Source: Hallerella sp963656065
GTDB lineage: Bacteria > Fibrobacterota > Fibrobacteria > Fibrobacterales > Fibrobacteraceae
Length of the DNA: 44,655 bases
Assembly (NCBI GenBank): GCA_963656065.1
Contig: CAVKGV010000016.1
Coordinates: 1-44,655, forward strand
Direction of reading: 5' to 3'
A program made the position numbers and the translations under genes. The notes under the pieces were generated by a model. The model worked only from the letters and a program-made list of their open reading frames with translations. It was not told the origin of the DNA and ran no database searches. The first letter of the stretch is position 1. Each line of letters begins with the position of its first letter. Positions 25,123 to 33,266 of this stretch are shown piece by piece.

Positions 25123-26451
25123 ATGAAATTTCTCTGGCTAAAATTAATGTCCGTCTTCCGCCTGAACGTCATCATCACGTTCTTGCTTTCGACGACTGTA
25201 ATCGCCCTGCTGTGGTACCGCTACGGCATGGACGATATCTACGCGATTACGCCAGCGACCTATCCCTACCTCGTCGCCCAGACGGATTCCGTCGATGGCG
25301 GAACTTCCATCCTCGAAATGACGCGAACCGATTCTTCCGTCATCATGGACTACGAACTCCGGGAAGGCTATCCCTACCCCTACGTCAGCCTCCAGATTTA
25401 TCTCGGGGACGGTAAAAGCCGGGGCAGGGACCTTTCGCATTACGACAGCATCTATGTCTGGGTAAAGCCCCGGGGAGAAGGTTCGGTAAGACTCTACCTA
25501 CGCGGCTTTGACGATGTCGTTTCAAAGCCCGGAGACCAGACGACGCTCAAGTTCAACGAGCTCGAATTCTACCCGCTCGACGAAACCTATCCGGCTGTTT
25601 TCGTCCCCCAGGAATTCCGGGTCGCCAGCTGGTGGGTCTCGCAGAACAATGTAAACGCCCACCGCGCCCGCGTCGATCTTTCCAACATTCCCCTGATAGA
25701 AATCCAGACGGGAACAAACGCTCCGCTCGGCTACGGCACGCTCGAAATCATGGGTCTGACTTTCAAGGGAAAAATCATCCCGGCAGAAAGCCTGATGCTC
25801 GCCATCATCACGATATGGTTCTTCACATTCCTCTTCTACCTGATTCTCAGGCTGCGCGATTACAGCATCCAGCGTAACGTGGAACGCAAACGCCGCGAAG
25901 AACTCGAACACAACCTGGTCGTTCTCGAAGTCGAAAAATCCGACTACGAAAAGGCGAGCAAGGAAGACGCCCTGACCGGTTGCCTGAACCGCGCAGGATT
26001 CACCAGCATCCTCACCCAGGAGCAGGAACGTCTGAACAACGGCGGCGGTTCGCTCTCGTTCATCATGCTCGACATCGACTTTTTCAAGAAAGTCAACGAC
26101 ACGTGGGGACACAGCGTAGGTGACGAAGTTCTTGTCAACCTATCAAAGCTTATCCGCAGCCGCATCCGCACGACAGACGCCCTTGTCCGCTGGGGCGGCG
26201 AAGAATTCGTCATCCTTTGCGGGGACACGCCTCTCCAGAACGCACAGTTCCTAGCCGAAAAGCTCCGGACGACGGTCGAAAATACGCAGCTGATTTCCCA
26301 GCAGCAGATAACCTGTTCGTTTGGCGTTGCCGAAATGATGCCCCACGAAGACCCGAAAAGCGTCTTTGACCGTCTAGACAAGGCCCTTTACAGCTCCAAA
26401 CGCAGCGGGCGCAACAGCGTCACCGCGGCAATCAAGAAGACCCAAGCATGA
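25123..26451 (+). CDS. diguanylate cyclase with extracytoplasmic beta-sandwich sensor domain
   Basis: 442 residues. One membrane helix near 12-32, an outside domain of ~190 residues, a second helix near 225-246, a charged coiled coil (residues ~247-285), then a GGDEF domain with the active site RWGGEEF and the inhibitory I-site RTTD exactly five residues earlier. So c-di-GMP synthesis and product feedback are likely intact. The outside domain (LSHYDSIYVWVKPRGEGSVRLYLRGF, later VDLSNIPLIEIQTG) reads like a galactose-binding/CBM11-type beta sandwich. AGGA ribosome site 5 bases before the ATG. It overlaps the next lipoprotein gene by 4 bases (ATGA). Confidence 0.9.
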   Translation: MKFLWLKLMSVFRLNVIITFLLSTTVIALLWYRYGMDDIYAITPATYPYLVAQTDSVDGGTSILEMTRTDSSVIMDYELREGYPYPYVSLQIYLGDGKSRGRDLSHYDSIYVWVKPRGEGSVRLYLRGFDDVVSKPGDQTTLKFNELEFYPLDETYPAVFVPQEFRVASWWVSQNNVNAHRARVDLSNIPLIEIQTGTNAPLGYGTLEIMGLTFKGKIIPAESLMLAIITIWFFTFLFYLILRLRDYSIQRNVERKRREELEHNLVVLEVEKSDYEKASKEDALTGCLNRAGFTSILTQEQERLNNGGGSLSFIMLDIDFFKKVNDTWGHSVGDEVLVNLSKLIRSRIRTTDALVRWGGEEFVILCGDTPLQNAQFLAEKLRTTVENTQLISQQQITCSFGVAEMMPHEDPKSVFDRLDKALYSSKRSGRNSVTAAIKKTQA

Positions 26452-26864
26452 AAAAATTTCTCATCCTGCCAATCCTCGTTCTGTTCGCCGGATGCGCCAA
26501 GAACAATCCGGAATTTATCCCGATATCCCTCAACTGGTTTGAATACCAGGCAATTGAAAATTCCGAGGTCCCGAGTACGCTGGATTCCGCCCAGGAAGAA
26601 CTTTGCCTCGTAGCGATGACGCGCGCCCTGATGGAAAACGCAACGATTCGCGAAAATTCCAGTTCGGGCGCAGAATATGACGTCCAATACTTCGGCGCGA
26701 AAAAATCGGGAGAGGTTATCGCCGAGTTTCGCGGAAAGTGCAAAGATCCGGCGGATTCGCTAGACTTAGAACATCAGGCGTTGACATTTTCCAATATCGA
26801 AAAATGCAATTTCACCGCAAGATGCGACAGCAAGGGCAAGGTCAAGAACCTGAAGATATTCTAG
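26448..26864 (+). CDS. small lipoprotein of unknown function
   Basis: 138 residues. Lipoprotein signal with lipobox LFAGC (Cys about residue 16). The mature part has three further Cys (ELCLVAMTR, GKCKD, EKCNFTARC give possible disulfides) and no family I know. Its ATG overlaps the diguanylate cyclase stop, so it may be a partner for the outside sensor domain of that protein. A 19-base palindrome follows its stop. Confidence 0.7.
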   Translation: MKKFLILPILVLFAGCAKNNPEFIPISLNWFEYQAIENSEVPSTLDSAQEELCLVAMTRALMENATIRENSSSGAEYDVQYFGAKKSGEVIAEFRGKCKDPADSLDLEHQALTFSNIEKCNFTARCDSKGKVKNLKIF

Positions 26865-26883
26865 CGTTGTAATGCCTACAACG
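26865..26883. promoter_or_regulatory. palindrome upstream of the TIGR02147 gene, possible operator
   Basis: CGTTGTA, a 5-base spacer, TACAACG: a perfect 7-bp inverted repeat starting one base after the lipoprotein stop and 54 bases before the TIGR02147 ATG. No T-run follows on either strand, so it is a poor terminator; a binding site for a dimeric DNA-binding protein is the alternative. Confidence 0.4.
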
Positions 26884-26936
26884 AAATCTAGCCGCAGCTT
26901 GGGGGATATTTTCCGAATCCTTGTATTTTTCTTAAT

Positions 26937-27776
26937 ATGAATTCCATCTTTGACTATACGGATTACCGGGCCTTTCTGCGCGACGCCTTCGAGAATTACA
27001 AAAAAGAACGATGCGCCGTTTCGTGGCGGTTCATGGCTTCGAAAATCGGCTGTGACCCGGGAAACCTGCTCCGGGTTTCCCAGGGAAAAATCCACTTGGC
27101 CGTAAAATTCACCACGCCATGCGCAAAATTTTTCGGGCTTTCCGAGAAAGAATCCGCCTACTGGACCGAGCTTCTGCTGTTCGGACGCGCCAAAAGCGAC
27201 AAGGAAGCCCTAGACCACTACGAAAAGATGCTTTCAATCAAGGGCGTCAAAATCAAGCGGCTCGAAGCCAAGGAATTGGAATTTTACAGACACTGGTATT
27301 CCAACGCAATCCGTTCCCTGCTTGGAATCGGGAATTTTCGTGACGACGAAAAAAGCTACCGGATTCTCGCCGAATCCTGCACGCCGGCGATTTCCACAAA
27401 AGAAGCCAAGGACGCGGTCCACCTGCTCGAATCCCTGAACATGGTCAAGCGGGAACAGGACGGTCGATGGACGGTGACAGAAACATTCGTCGGCACAGGC
27501 GGAAACTGGCGTTCCGAAGCGGTCAGGCGTTTTCAGGAAGATACCATCGCACTTGCCGGGCAGTCCCTTTCTAGGCACAAGCCTTACCTCAGGGACATCA
27601 GCACCGCGACGCTGACGTTCAACAGGCAAAGCATCGATCTCGTCCGCGAAAAAATCAGGGAATTCCGACGGGAGCTTTTGAGGCTTTCCGCCGAAGGAAC
27701 GGGAGACAATGCAGTTTATCAGCTGAACATCCAGCTGTTTCCCATTGCGCTTTTAAATCACAGGGGTGAAGGATGA
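26937..27776 (+). CDS. TIGR02147/DUF4423 family protein, probable DNA-binding regulator
   Basis: 279 residues, beginning MNSIFDYTDYRAFLRDAFE, the standard start of this family, which was defined from Fibrobacter succinogenes paralogues and is known in other deep lineages. Residues ~30-75 resemble a helix-turn-helix (SWRFMASKIGCDPGNLLRVS followed by FFGLSEKESAYW). The remainder is the helical DUF4423 part with a winged-helix-like DAVHLLESLNMVKREQDGRW. No ribosome site before the ATG; a TATTTTTC stretch is 6-13 bases upstream, so the start may be leaderless. Its stop overlaps the start of a lipoprotein gene (ATGA), an arrangement suggesting that it controls or senses the state of that surface protein. 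Function not established. Confidence 0.88.
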   Translation: MNSIFDYTDYRAFLRDAFENYKKERCAVSWRFMASKIGCDPGNLLRVSQGKIHLAVKFTTPCAKFFGLSEKESAYWTELLLFGRAKSDKEALDHYEKMLSIKGVKIKRLEAKELEFYRHWYSNAIRSLLGIGNFRDDEKSYRILAESCTPAISTKEAKDAVHLLESLNMVKREQDGRWTVTETFVGTGGNWRSEAVRRFQEDTIALAGQSLSRHKPYLRDISTATLTFNRQSIDLVREKIREFRRELLRLSAEGTGDNAVYQLNIQLFPIALLNHRGEG

Positions 27777-28963
27777 AACAATTTTTACCGGTAGCCTTCC
27801 TTTTCCTGGTTCTCGGCATCATCGGTTGCGGCGAAACTTCCAACCATGCCGGTGGGCCGGGCAGCGAAACGACCAACGGTATCCTGGCGCGCGCATTTCT
27901 CGAAGACGGAACGCCCGCATCCTACGCCGGAGTGACGCTCCGCAAAACGGATTTCGTTTCTAGCGATACTTCCGGTATAACGATTACGCCCGATACCTAT
28001 GCGGATAGCCTTGGAAATTTCGAATTTGCCGAACTCGATTCGGGAGATTACCGACTGACCGTCACCCTGAACGGCCTGATACATTCCCGGGAACTGCATT
28101 ATCAAAGCAGCCCCCTTGATTTAGAACAAATTAATCTAGAAAGCCCCGGGAGGATTTCGGGAACAGTTCGCGGTAAAGCCTCGACAGAACGCCCGCTCTG
28201 GGTCGGAATCTACGGGATGGACATTCTCGCCAAGACAGACTCCGCCGGGAACTTCCTTCTCCAGGGAATTCCCGCAGGCAACCTGAAAACGTTCATCCTT
28301 TCCACGTCTAGGGATTCCGTCCTTGCGGATACGAACATTTTCGTTGAAGTATCCAGGACAAGTTCCTGGGAACACGCCTTTTCCACGGACACGGTGGCCG
28401 ACACGCTCGCAAGCGATACCGCAATCTGGACGCTCTACGAAGACTTCGAAGATTCCGCCGCGTTCGCCGCCAAGGGTTGGTACTTCAGCGATGATTCCTC
28501 CCTTGCAACGATTACATTCCCCACGGACTCTCCGTGGAGCGGCACATTAACGGACGCCGAGCGCAACGGGCGCGTTTTCAAGGGGACTTACACGATACCC
28601 GAGAATATTTCCGCAAGCGGCTATGTCATATTCGGGATGCGGATTTCCGAAGACGGGATGGACCTGAGCGACCTGGATTCCGTCGGATTCTACGCCAAGG
28701 GTTCCGGTTCCGTTCGGCTCAGCTTTGAACGCTGGGAAGCAAACGCAAGCGACAATCTCAAGGCCTGGACTGCGGACATTCCCCTGTCAAGTTCCTGGAC
28801 TCGTTACACGATAAAGCCAAACGACTTTCTCGCCCCCGAAAACGATACGCTTTCCACAGGTTGGGAGAGCGTCAAAAAGACAGTCACCCGCTTTCACTTC
28901 TTTGGTGTAAACGGCAGCGAGCTTTCCCTAGACGACATCACCATTTACGGGGTTTCCTTTTAA
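27773..28963 (+). CDS. lipoprotein with carboxypeptidase-regulatory-like repeats and carbohydrate-binding-like C-terminal domain
   Basis: 396 residues. Lipobox GIIGC (Cys about residue 19). Two beta domains of the carboxypeptidase regulatory type follow (GILARAFLEDGTPASYAGV with DSLGNFEFAELDSGDYRLTV; GRISGTVRGK with DSAGNFLLQGIPAGN), then a Thr/Asp linker and, from about residue 225, a beta sandwich (LYEDFEDSAAF, DLSDLDSVGFYAKGSGSVRL, FHFFGVNGSELSLDDITIY) like CBM11/CIA30 domains. Probably displayed on the outer membrane, binding glycan. Coupled by a 4-base overlap to the TIGR02147 gene. Confidence 0.82.
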   Translation: MKQFLPVAFLFLVLGIIGCGETSNHAGGPGSETTNGILARAFLEDGTPASYAGVTLRKTDFVSSDTSGITITPDTYADSLGNFEFAELDSGDYRLTVTLNGLIHSRELHYQSSPLDLEQINLESPGRISGTVRGKASTERPLWVGIYGMDILAKTDSAGNFLLQGIPAGNLKTFILSTSRDSVLADTNIFVEVSRTSSWEHAFSTDTVADTLASDTAIWTLYEDFEDSAAFAAKGWYFSDDSSLATITFPTDSPWSGTLTDAERNGRVFKGTYTIPENISASGYVIFGMRISEDGMDLSDLDSVGFYAKGSGSVRLSFERWEANASDNLKAWTADIPLSSSWTRYTIKPNDFLAPENDTLSTGWESVKKTVTRFHFFGVNGSELSLDDITIYGVSF

Positions 28964-28992
28964 TCCTATCCCTTTCTCGACAATAAATTAAA

Positions 28993-29000
28993 TATCTTTG
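28993..29000 (+). promoter_or_regulatory. TATCTTTG promoter motif before ispA
   Basis: TATCTTTG (TAnnTTTG) ends 5 bases before the ATG at 29006. With the usual 5-7 base distance to the start of transcription, the mRNA would begin at or next to the start codon; there is no clear ribosome site. Confidence 0.45.
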
Positions 29001-29005
29001 GATAT

Positions 29006-29893
29006 ATGCAAAATCTTCAATCCGAAGCGGACATCGCCCGCGAATATCTATCCAAAGTAGCGGTCATCGCCGAAAAGAAATTCGACGAGCACTTGCCGCC
29101 AGAAACCGACGTTCCCACGAACTTGCACAAGGCAATGCGCTATTCCGTTTTCGCCGGCGGCAAGCGCCTGCGTCCGGGACTTGCCTGCGCCGCTTTTGAA
29201 CTTTTCCACGGCAAAGACGAAAGCATCTGGTATGCGACAAGCGCACTTGAATTTTTGCACACCTTTTCGCTCATCCACGACGATCTTCCCTGTATCGACA
29301 ACGACGACTATCGTCGAGGAAAGCCGACAGCCCACAAGCAGTTCGGCGAAGCCACCGCTGTCATGAGCGGAGACGCCCTGTGCGTTCTCGCCTTTGAACT
29401 GATAGCGAAGACGGAAAGCCCCAAAGCGATGGAATGTCTCGCCCACAAGCTAGGTACTTACGGCATGATCGGCGGCGAAATGACGGACATCGACAGCGAA
29501 GGAAAAGATGTCTCGCTCGAAACCGTCGATTACATCCACTACCACAAGACGGCGGCCCTCATCGAAGCGTCACTCGTCATCGGCGCGCAACTCGCCGGAG
29601 CCAAGGATTCCGACATTCAAAAAATCGAAGCCTACGGGCGTTCCATCGGACTCGCCTTCCAGATTGTCGATGACATTCTCGATATCGTCTCCACGACCGA
29701 GGAACTGGGAAAGGATGCGGGTTCCGACATCGCAAGCGGCAAGGCGACATACCCGGCCCTAGTGGGTCTCGAAGCGTCCCGCAAAAAAGCTCTTGAACTC
29801 TACGAAGAATCCCTCAGGCAACTCGAAGGCATCGACGGGGACACTTCCATCCTTAAAGCTATCGCCGCATTTATCATCACGCGGGTCAAGTAA
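29006..29893 (+). CDS. ispA: short-chain polyprenyl (farnesyl/geranyl) diphosphate synthase
   Basis: 295 residues. First Asp-rich motif DDLPCIDNDD with RRGKPTAHKQFGE just after, second motif FQIVDDILD, and GGKRLRPGLACA near residue 52, all standard for IspA-type trans-prenyl synthases of normal length. It makes geranyl and farnesyl diphosphate for undecaprenyl and quinone synthesis. dxs overlaps its stop (TAATG), so the first and a later step of the isoprenoid route are made together. The polyprenyl product would also feed the lipid-linked sugar enzymes of the left arm. Confidence 0.93.
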   Translation: MQNLQSEADIAREYLSKVAVIAEKKFDEHLPPETDVPTNLHKAMRYSVFAGGKRLRPGLACAAFELFHGKDESIWYATSALEFLHTFSLIHDDLPCIDNDDYRRGKPTAHKQFGEATAVMSGDALCVLAFELIAKTESPKAMECLAHKLGTYGMIGGEMTDIDSEGKDVSLETVDYIHYHKTAALIEASLVIGAQLAGAKDSDIQKIEAYGRSIGLAFQIVDDILDIVSTTEELGKDAGSDIASGKATYPALVGLEASRKKALELYEESLRQLEGIDGDTSILKAIAAFIITRVK

Positions 29894-31761
29894 TGTTCCT
29901 CAAGGACATCAAATCGCCGAAGGACATCAAGGGATGTTCCATCCAGGAACTAAACGACCTGGCTCTCCAAATTCGCGAAAAGATCATCAACCAGGTTGCC
30001 ACACACGGTGGACATCTGGCTTCGAGTCTTGGCGTCGTCGAACTGACGCTCGCCCTGCATTATGTGTTCAACGCTCCCGAAGACATTCTCGTCTGGGACG
30101 TCGGGCACCAAGCCTACGTGCACAAGCTGCTCACGGGCCGCTTTGACAGGTTCGAAACCCTCAGGCAGCAAGGGGGTCTCTCCGGATTTCCCAAGCGTTC
30201 CGAAAGCCCATACGACGCATTCGGAGTCGGACATGCATCAACGTCCATTTCCGCCGCACTGGGATTTGCCGTAGCCCGGGACAAGCTCCACAACCATAAC
30301 AGCGTCGTCGCAATCATCGGAGACGGTTCCATGACTGGCGGCATGGCGTTCGAAGCGCTCAACAACGCGGGACTTTCCCAGCAGAACATGACCATCATCT
30401 TGAACGACAACAAGATGAGCATCGCACCCAATGTCGGCGGTTTCCCCAAATACCTGAACAGGCTTATTTCCGATCCGAAATACAACAAGCTCCGCGCAGA
30501 TATCGACCGGGTGATGCAAAAGATTCCGGGAATCATCGGACGGCATTTCCGCACGCTCCTGCAAAGCGTCGAGAAGGCTGTCAAGAACGCCATCCGACCG
30601 GGGCAGTTTTTCGAAGACCTGGGAATCCGCTACTTCGGACCCATCGACGGTCACGACCTGAACGAACTGATTTCCATCCTGGAACGCGTCAAATCGATTC
30701 CCGGACCATGCCTTATCCAAGTGATGACGGAAAAAGGCCACGGCATGAAATTCGCCGAGACAAATCCGAGCAAGTGGCACGCTTCCGTACCGTTCGATCC
30801 CAAGAGCGGAATGCCGCTTTCCCAAAAGGCTTCGCTTCCCTCCCTTACGAGCATCTTCGGAAACACCATCCTGGACCTCGCCAAGAAAAACGAAAAGATC
30901 ATAGGCATTACGGGTGCCATGCCTACAGGCTGCGGTCTCGATATCATGGCAAAGGAAATTCCGGACCGGGTCATCGACGTGGGAATCGCAGAAGAGCACG
31001 CCGTAACTTTCGCAGCGGGCCTTGCCTGCGGTGGACTCACCCCGGTCGTCGCCATCTACTCATCGTTCCTGCAACGCGCATACGACCAGATAATCCACGA
31101 CGTAGCGCTTCAAAACCTGCATGTCATTTTCATCCTGGACCGAGCCGGCCTTGTCGGAGCGGACGGCCCAACGCACCACGGATCGTTCGACCTGACCTAC
31201 TTGCGTTCGATTCCGGGCATGACCATCATGACGCCTTCGGATGAAAACGAGCTCCGCGACATGGTGACCGCAGCAATCGACATGGAAGGTCCCGTCGCTA
31301 TCCGCTTTCCGCGCGCATCCGCACTTTCGGCTGAACTCCGTCCGGAAATCATGCCGGTGCCGTTTGGCAAATTTCAAATAAAGAGGCAGGGAAAAGATAT
31401 CCTGCTCCTAGGCGTGGGCTTTATGCTCCACGAACTCGAAAAGACGGCGAAGATTCTTCTCGAACACGGTTTCAACCCCACTTTGGTCGATGCCAAATTT
31501 GTGAAACCGCTCGACAAGGAAGACTACCGCAACCTGTTCAACACGCATCGTACTATCGTCACACTCGAAGACAATACAGTCGTCGGCGGATATGGTTCCG
31601 AAATAGCGGAACTTCTCGCCGATATGAATTTCGAAGACCACAGGCTTTTCCGATTCGGACTGCCCGATGCTTTCGTCGAACATGGGAAAATTCCGGACCT
31701 GTATCGGATGCTAGGCATTGACGGGTCGTCCATCGCAAACAAACTACTGAAAGAACTATGA
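29893..31761 (+). CDS. dxs: 1-deoxy-D-xylulose-5-phosphate synthase
   Basis: 622 residues. Thiamine diphosphate site GDGSMTGGMAFEALNNAG, HQAYVHKLLTGR near residue 75, the catalytic-Glu region DVGIAEEHAVTFAAGLA and the transketolase pyrimidine-domain motif DRAGLVGADGPTHHG. It makes DXP from pyruvate and glyceraldehyde 3-phosphate, the entry to the MEP isoprenoid path. Overlaps ispA by 1 base and the trmH gene by 4 bases (ATGA). Confidence 0.96.
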   Translation: MFLKDIKSPKDIKGCSIQELNDLALQIREKIINQVATHGGHLASSLGVVELTLALHYVFNAPEDILVWDVGHQAYVHKLLTGRFDRFETLRQQGGLSGFPKRSESPYDAFGVGHASTSISAALGFAVARDKLHNHNSVVAIIGDGSMTGGMAFEALNNAGLSQQNMTIILNDNKMSIAPNVGGFPKYLNRLISDPKYNKLRADIDRVMQKIPGIIGRHFRTLLQSVEKAVKNAIRPGQFFEDLGIRYFGPIDGHDLNELISILERVKSIPGPCLIQVMTEKGHGMKFAETNPSKWHASVPFDPKSGMPLSQKASLPSLTSIFGNTILDLAKKNEKIIGITGAMPTGCGLDIMAKEIPDRVIDVGIAEEHAVTFAAGLACGGLTPVVAIYSSFLQRAYDQIIHDVALQNLHVIFILDRAGLVGADGPTHHGSFDLTYLRSIPGMTIMTPSDENELRDMVTAAIDMEGPVAIRFPRASALSAELRPEIMPVPFGKFQIKRQGKDILLLGVGFMLHELEKTAKILLEHGFNPTLVDAKFVKPLDKEDYRNLFNTHRTIVTLEDNTVVGGYGSEIAELLADMNFEDHRLFRFGLPDAFVEHGKIPDLYRMLGIDGSSIANKLLKEL

Positions 31762-33266
31762 CAGAAGAAAACAACACTCCCAAACGCATCGTCCGACAGA
31801 CTTTTCAAGGAACATTCGGCGTAAGCGACAACCCCGCAGACCACGGCTTCGGAAGACGTCCCGAGGTTCCCGATCCCGATGCGCAGGAGACGCGCAGCGA
31901 ACGGCGCGAAGCCCAACGCGAACAAGAACGCAAAGCGTTCCGCGACGGCGAAAGAGGCGAGCGCAAGCATTTTGACCGAGACGGGAAAAGACCGTTCGGC
32001 AGCAGAGAACGCAAACCATTCGATCGCGACAGACGCTCCTTCCGCGACCGAGACGGCGAGAGAAGCTTCGACCGCAAGGATCGTCCATTCGGCAGAGACC
32101 GCGAAGAACGCAGATCGTTCGAAAGCGGAGAACGTCCCTTTGGCAGAGAACGCCGACCGTTTGAAAGCCGCGACAGACGCTCCTTCCGCGACCGAGACGG
32201 CGAGAGAAGCTTTGACCGCAGAGAACGTCCATTCGGCAGAAACCGCGAAGAACGCAGGTCGTTTGGAAACCGTGGACGGGATTTCAACAGGGACGAAGAC
32301 CGTCCCATCTTCCGCCAGAAACCCGAACAGAAATTCATCGACTGCGACGAAGCTGTTCGCGACGAAGAAGCTCTGCTCGAATATGCGGATTCACCGGATA
32401 TCCTTCCGGAAAAGGCCGGGGCAAACCCTCCGTGGTTCCGCAAACTGCTCGCGCTCATGACCGAAAAGGGACGCTCCCGCGAAGGACAGTTTATCGCCGA
32501 AGGCGTCCGCGTTGTCGAAGAAATCATCGCCAACCATCAGGATGTAATCATAGGCATTTATGCCGCCGGAAAGAAAAAACTCGACGAAGCCGGAGAACCC
32601 GTCCTGAATGAAGACGGTGAAAATGTTTACGAACCGATTCCCACGCTCCAGGACCTGATAGACAGGGCGCGCAAAGTGGGCGCAAGCGTAAAAATCATTG
32701 CCGAAGATCAGGTTCAACGCCTTTCCTCGACCGTGACCCCACAAGGAATCGTCGCGGTTTGCCGTATGGCAAGCACCAAGCCGAACTATGAAAAAAGCCG
32801 GAGCATCCTCACACTTGTCGATGCCGTCCAGGATCCGGGAAACCTCGGGGCCATTTTCCGCACAAGCCTCGGATTCAGCTCGTCGGGAATAGTCATCGGA
32901 AAAGGCTCCGTCAATCCTTTCAACCCGAAAGTCGTCCGCGGATCGTCGGGAACGTTTCTCCGCGTCCCGTTTGAAAAGGACCGCGACCTAATCGAAGCGA
33001 TTAACGAACTTCACCGCTACGGCTACACAATCATCGCGACGGACCTGCATGGAAAGCAGAGCCTTTCCGAAATCGATCCCCGCAAATTGCGCAAGGTCGC
33101 CTTTCTCGTTGGAAACGAAGGCGCAGGAACCAACCAGCACCTCATCGACATTTCCGACGAGACGGTCAAGATTCCGATGTCGAGCGAACTCGAATCGCTG
33201 AATGTAGCCGTCGCCCACGGAATACTTTCCTACGAGATGGCAAAACTCCAAAAGGAACTCGGTTGA
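31758..33266 (+). CDS. TrmH/SpoU family RNA 2'-O-methyltransferase with Arg/Asp-rich repeated N-terminal region
   Basis: 502 residues. Residues ~45-190 are a low-complexity stretch rich in Arg, Asp, Glu, Phe and Gly with a 48-residue tandem repeat; residues ~220-320 are the SpoU substrate-binding domain; ~345-500 are the SPOUT methyltransferase with LVDAVQDPGNLGAIFRTS, LVGNEGAGT and IPMSSELESLNVAVAHGI, the three knotted-fold motifs. It methylates a ribose in rRNA or tRNA. The N-terminal part probably binds RNA loosely, as RGG-like tails do; typical relatives are about 250 residues. Starts at an ATG overlapping dxs; pyrF follows directly. Confidence 0.9.
   Translation: MTEENNTPKRIVRQTFQGTFGVSDNPADHGFGRRPEVPDPDAQETRSERREAQREQERKAFRDGERGERKHFDRDGKRPFGSRERKPFDRDRRSFRDRDGERSFDRKDRPFGRDREERRSFESGERPFGRERRPFESRDRRSFRDRDGERSFDRRERPFGRNREERRSFGNRGRDFNRDEDRPIFRQKPEQKFIDCDEAVRDEEALLEYADSPDILPEKAGANPPWFRKLLALMTEKGRSREGQFIAEGVRVVEEIIANHQDVIIGIYAAGKKKLDEAGEPVLNEDGENVYEPIPTLQDLIDRARKVGASVKIIAEDQVQRLSSTVTPQGIVAVCRMASTKPNYEKSRSILTLVDAVQDPGNLGAIFRTSLGFSSSGIVIGKGSVNPFNPKVVRGSSGTFLRVPFEKDRDLIEAINELHRYGYTIIATDLHGKQSLSEIDPRKLRKVAFLVGNEGAGTNQHLIDISDETVKIPMSSELESLNVAVAHGILSYEMAKLQKELG
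32025..32270 (+). repeat. 144-base in-frame tandem repeat inside the trmH-like gene
   Basis: A unit starting at 32025 repeats from 32169 with a period of 144 bases (48 codons); the second copy is recognisable to about 32270. The first ~40 bases of each copy are identical at the DNA level, so duplication is recent or maintained by gene conversion. Encoded core: DRRSFRDRDGERSFDR and RPFGR.EERRSF. Confidence 0.9.

Noticed and set aside
26865..26883. Terminator after the small lipoprotein gene
   Set aside because: The 7-bp palindrome is AT-balanced and not followed by a T-run on either strand; kept instead as a possible operator.
31758..32533. Plus-strand Ser/Thr/Arg-rich and minus-strand Ser/Leu-rich frames over the Arg/Asp repeat
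   Set aside because: They arise from the repeated codons read in other frames; the frame linked to the SPOUT domain overlaps dxs properly.
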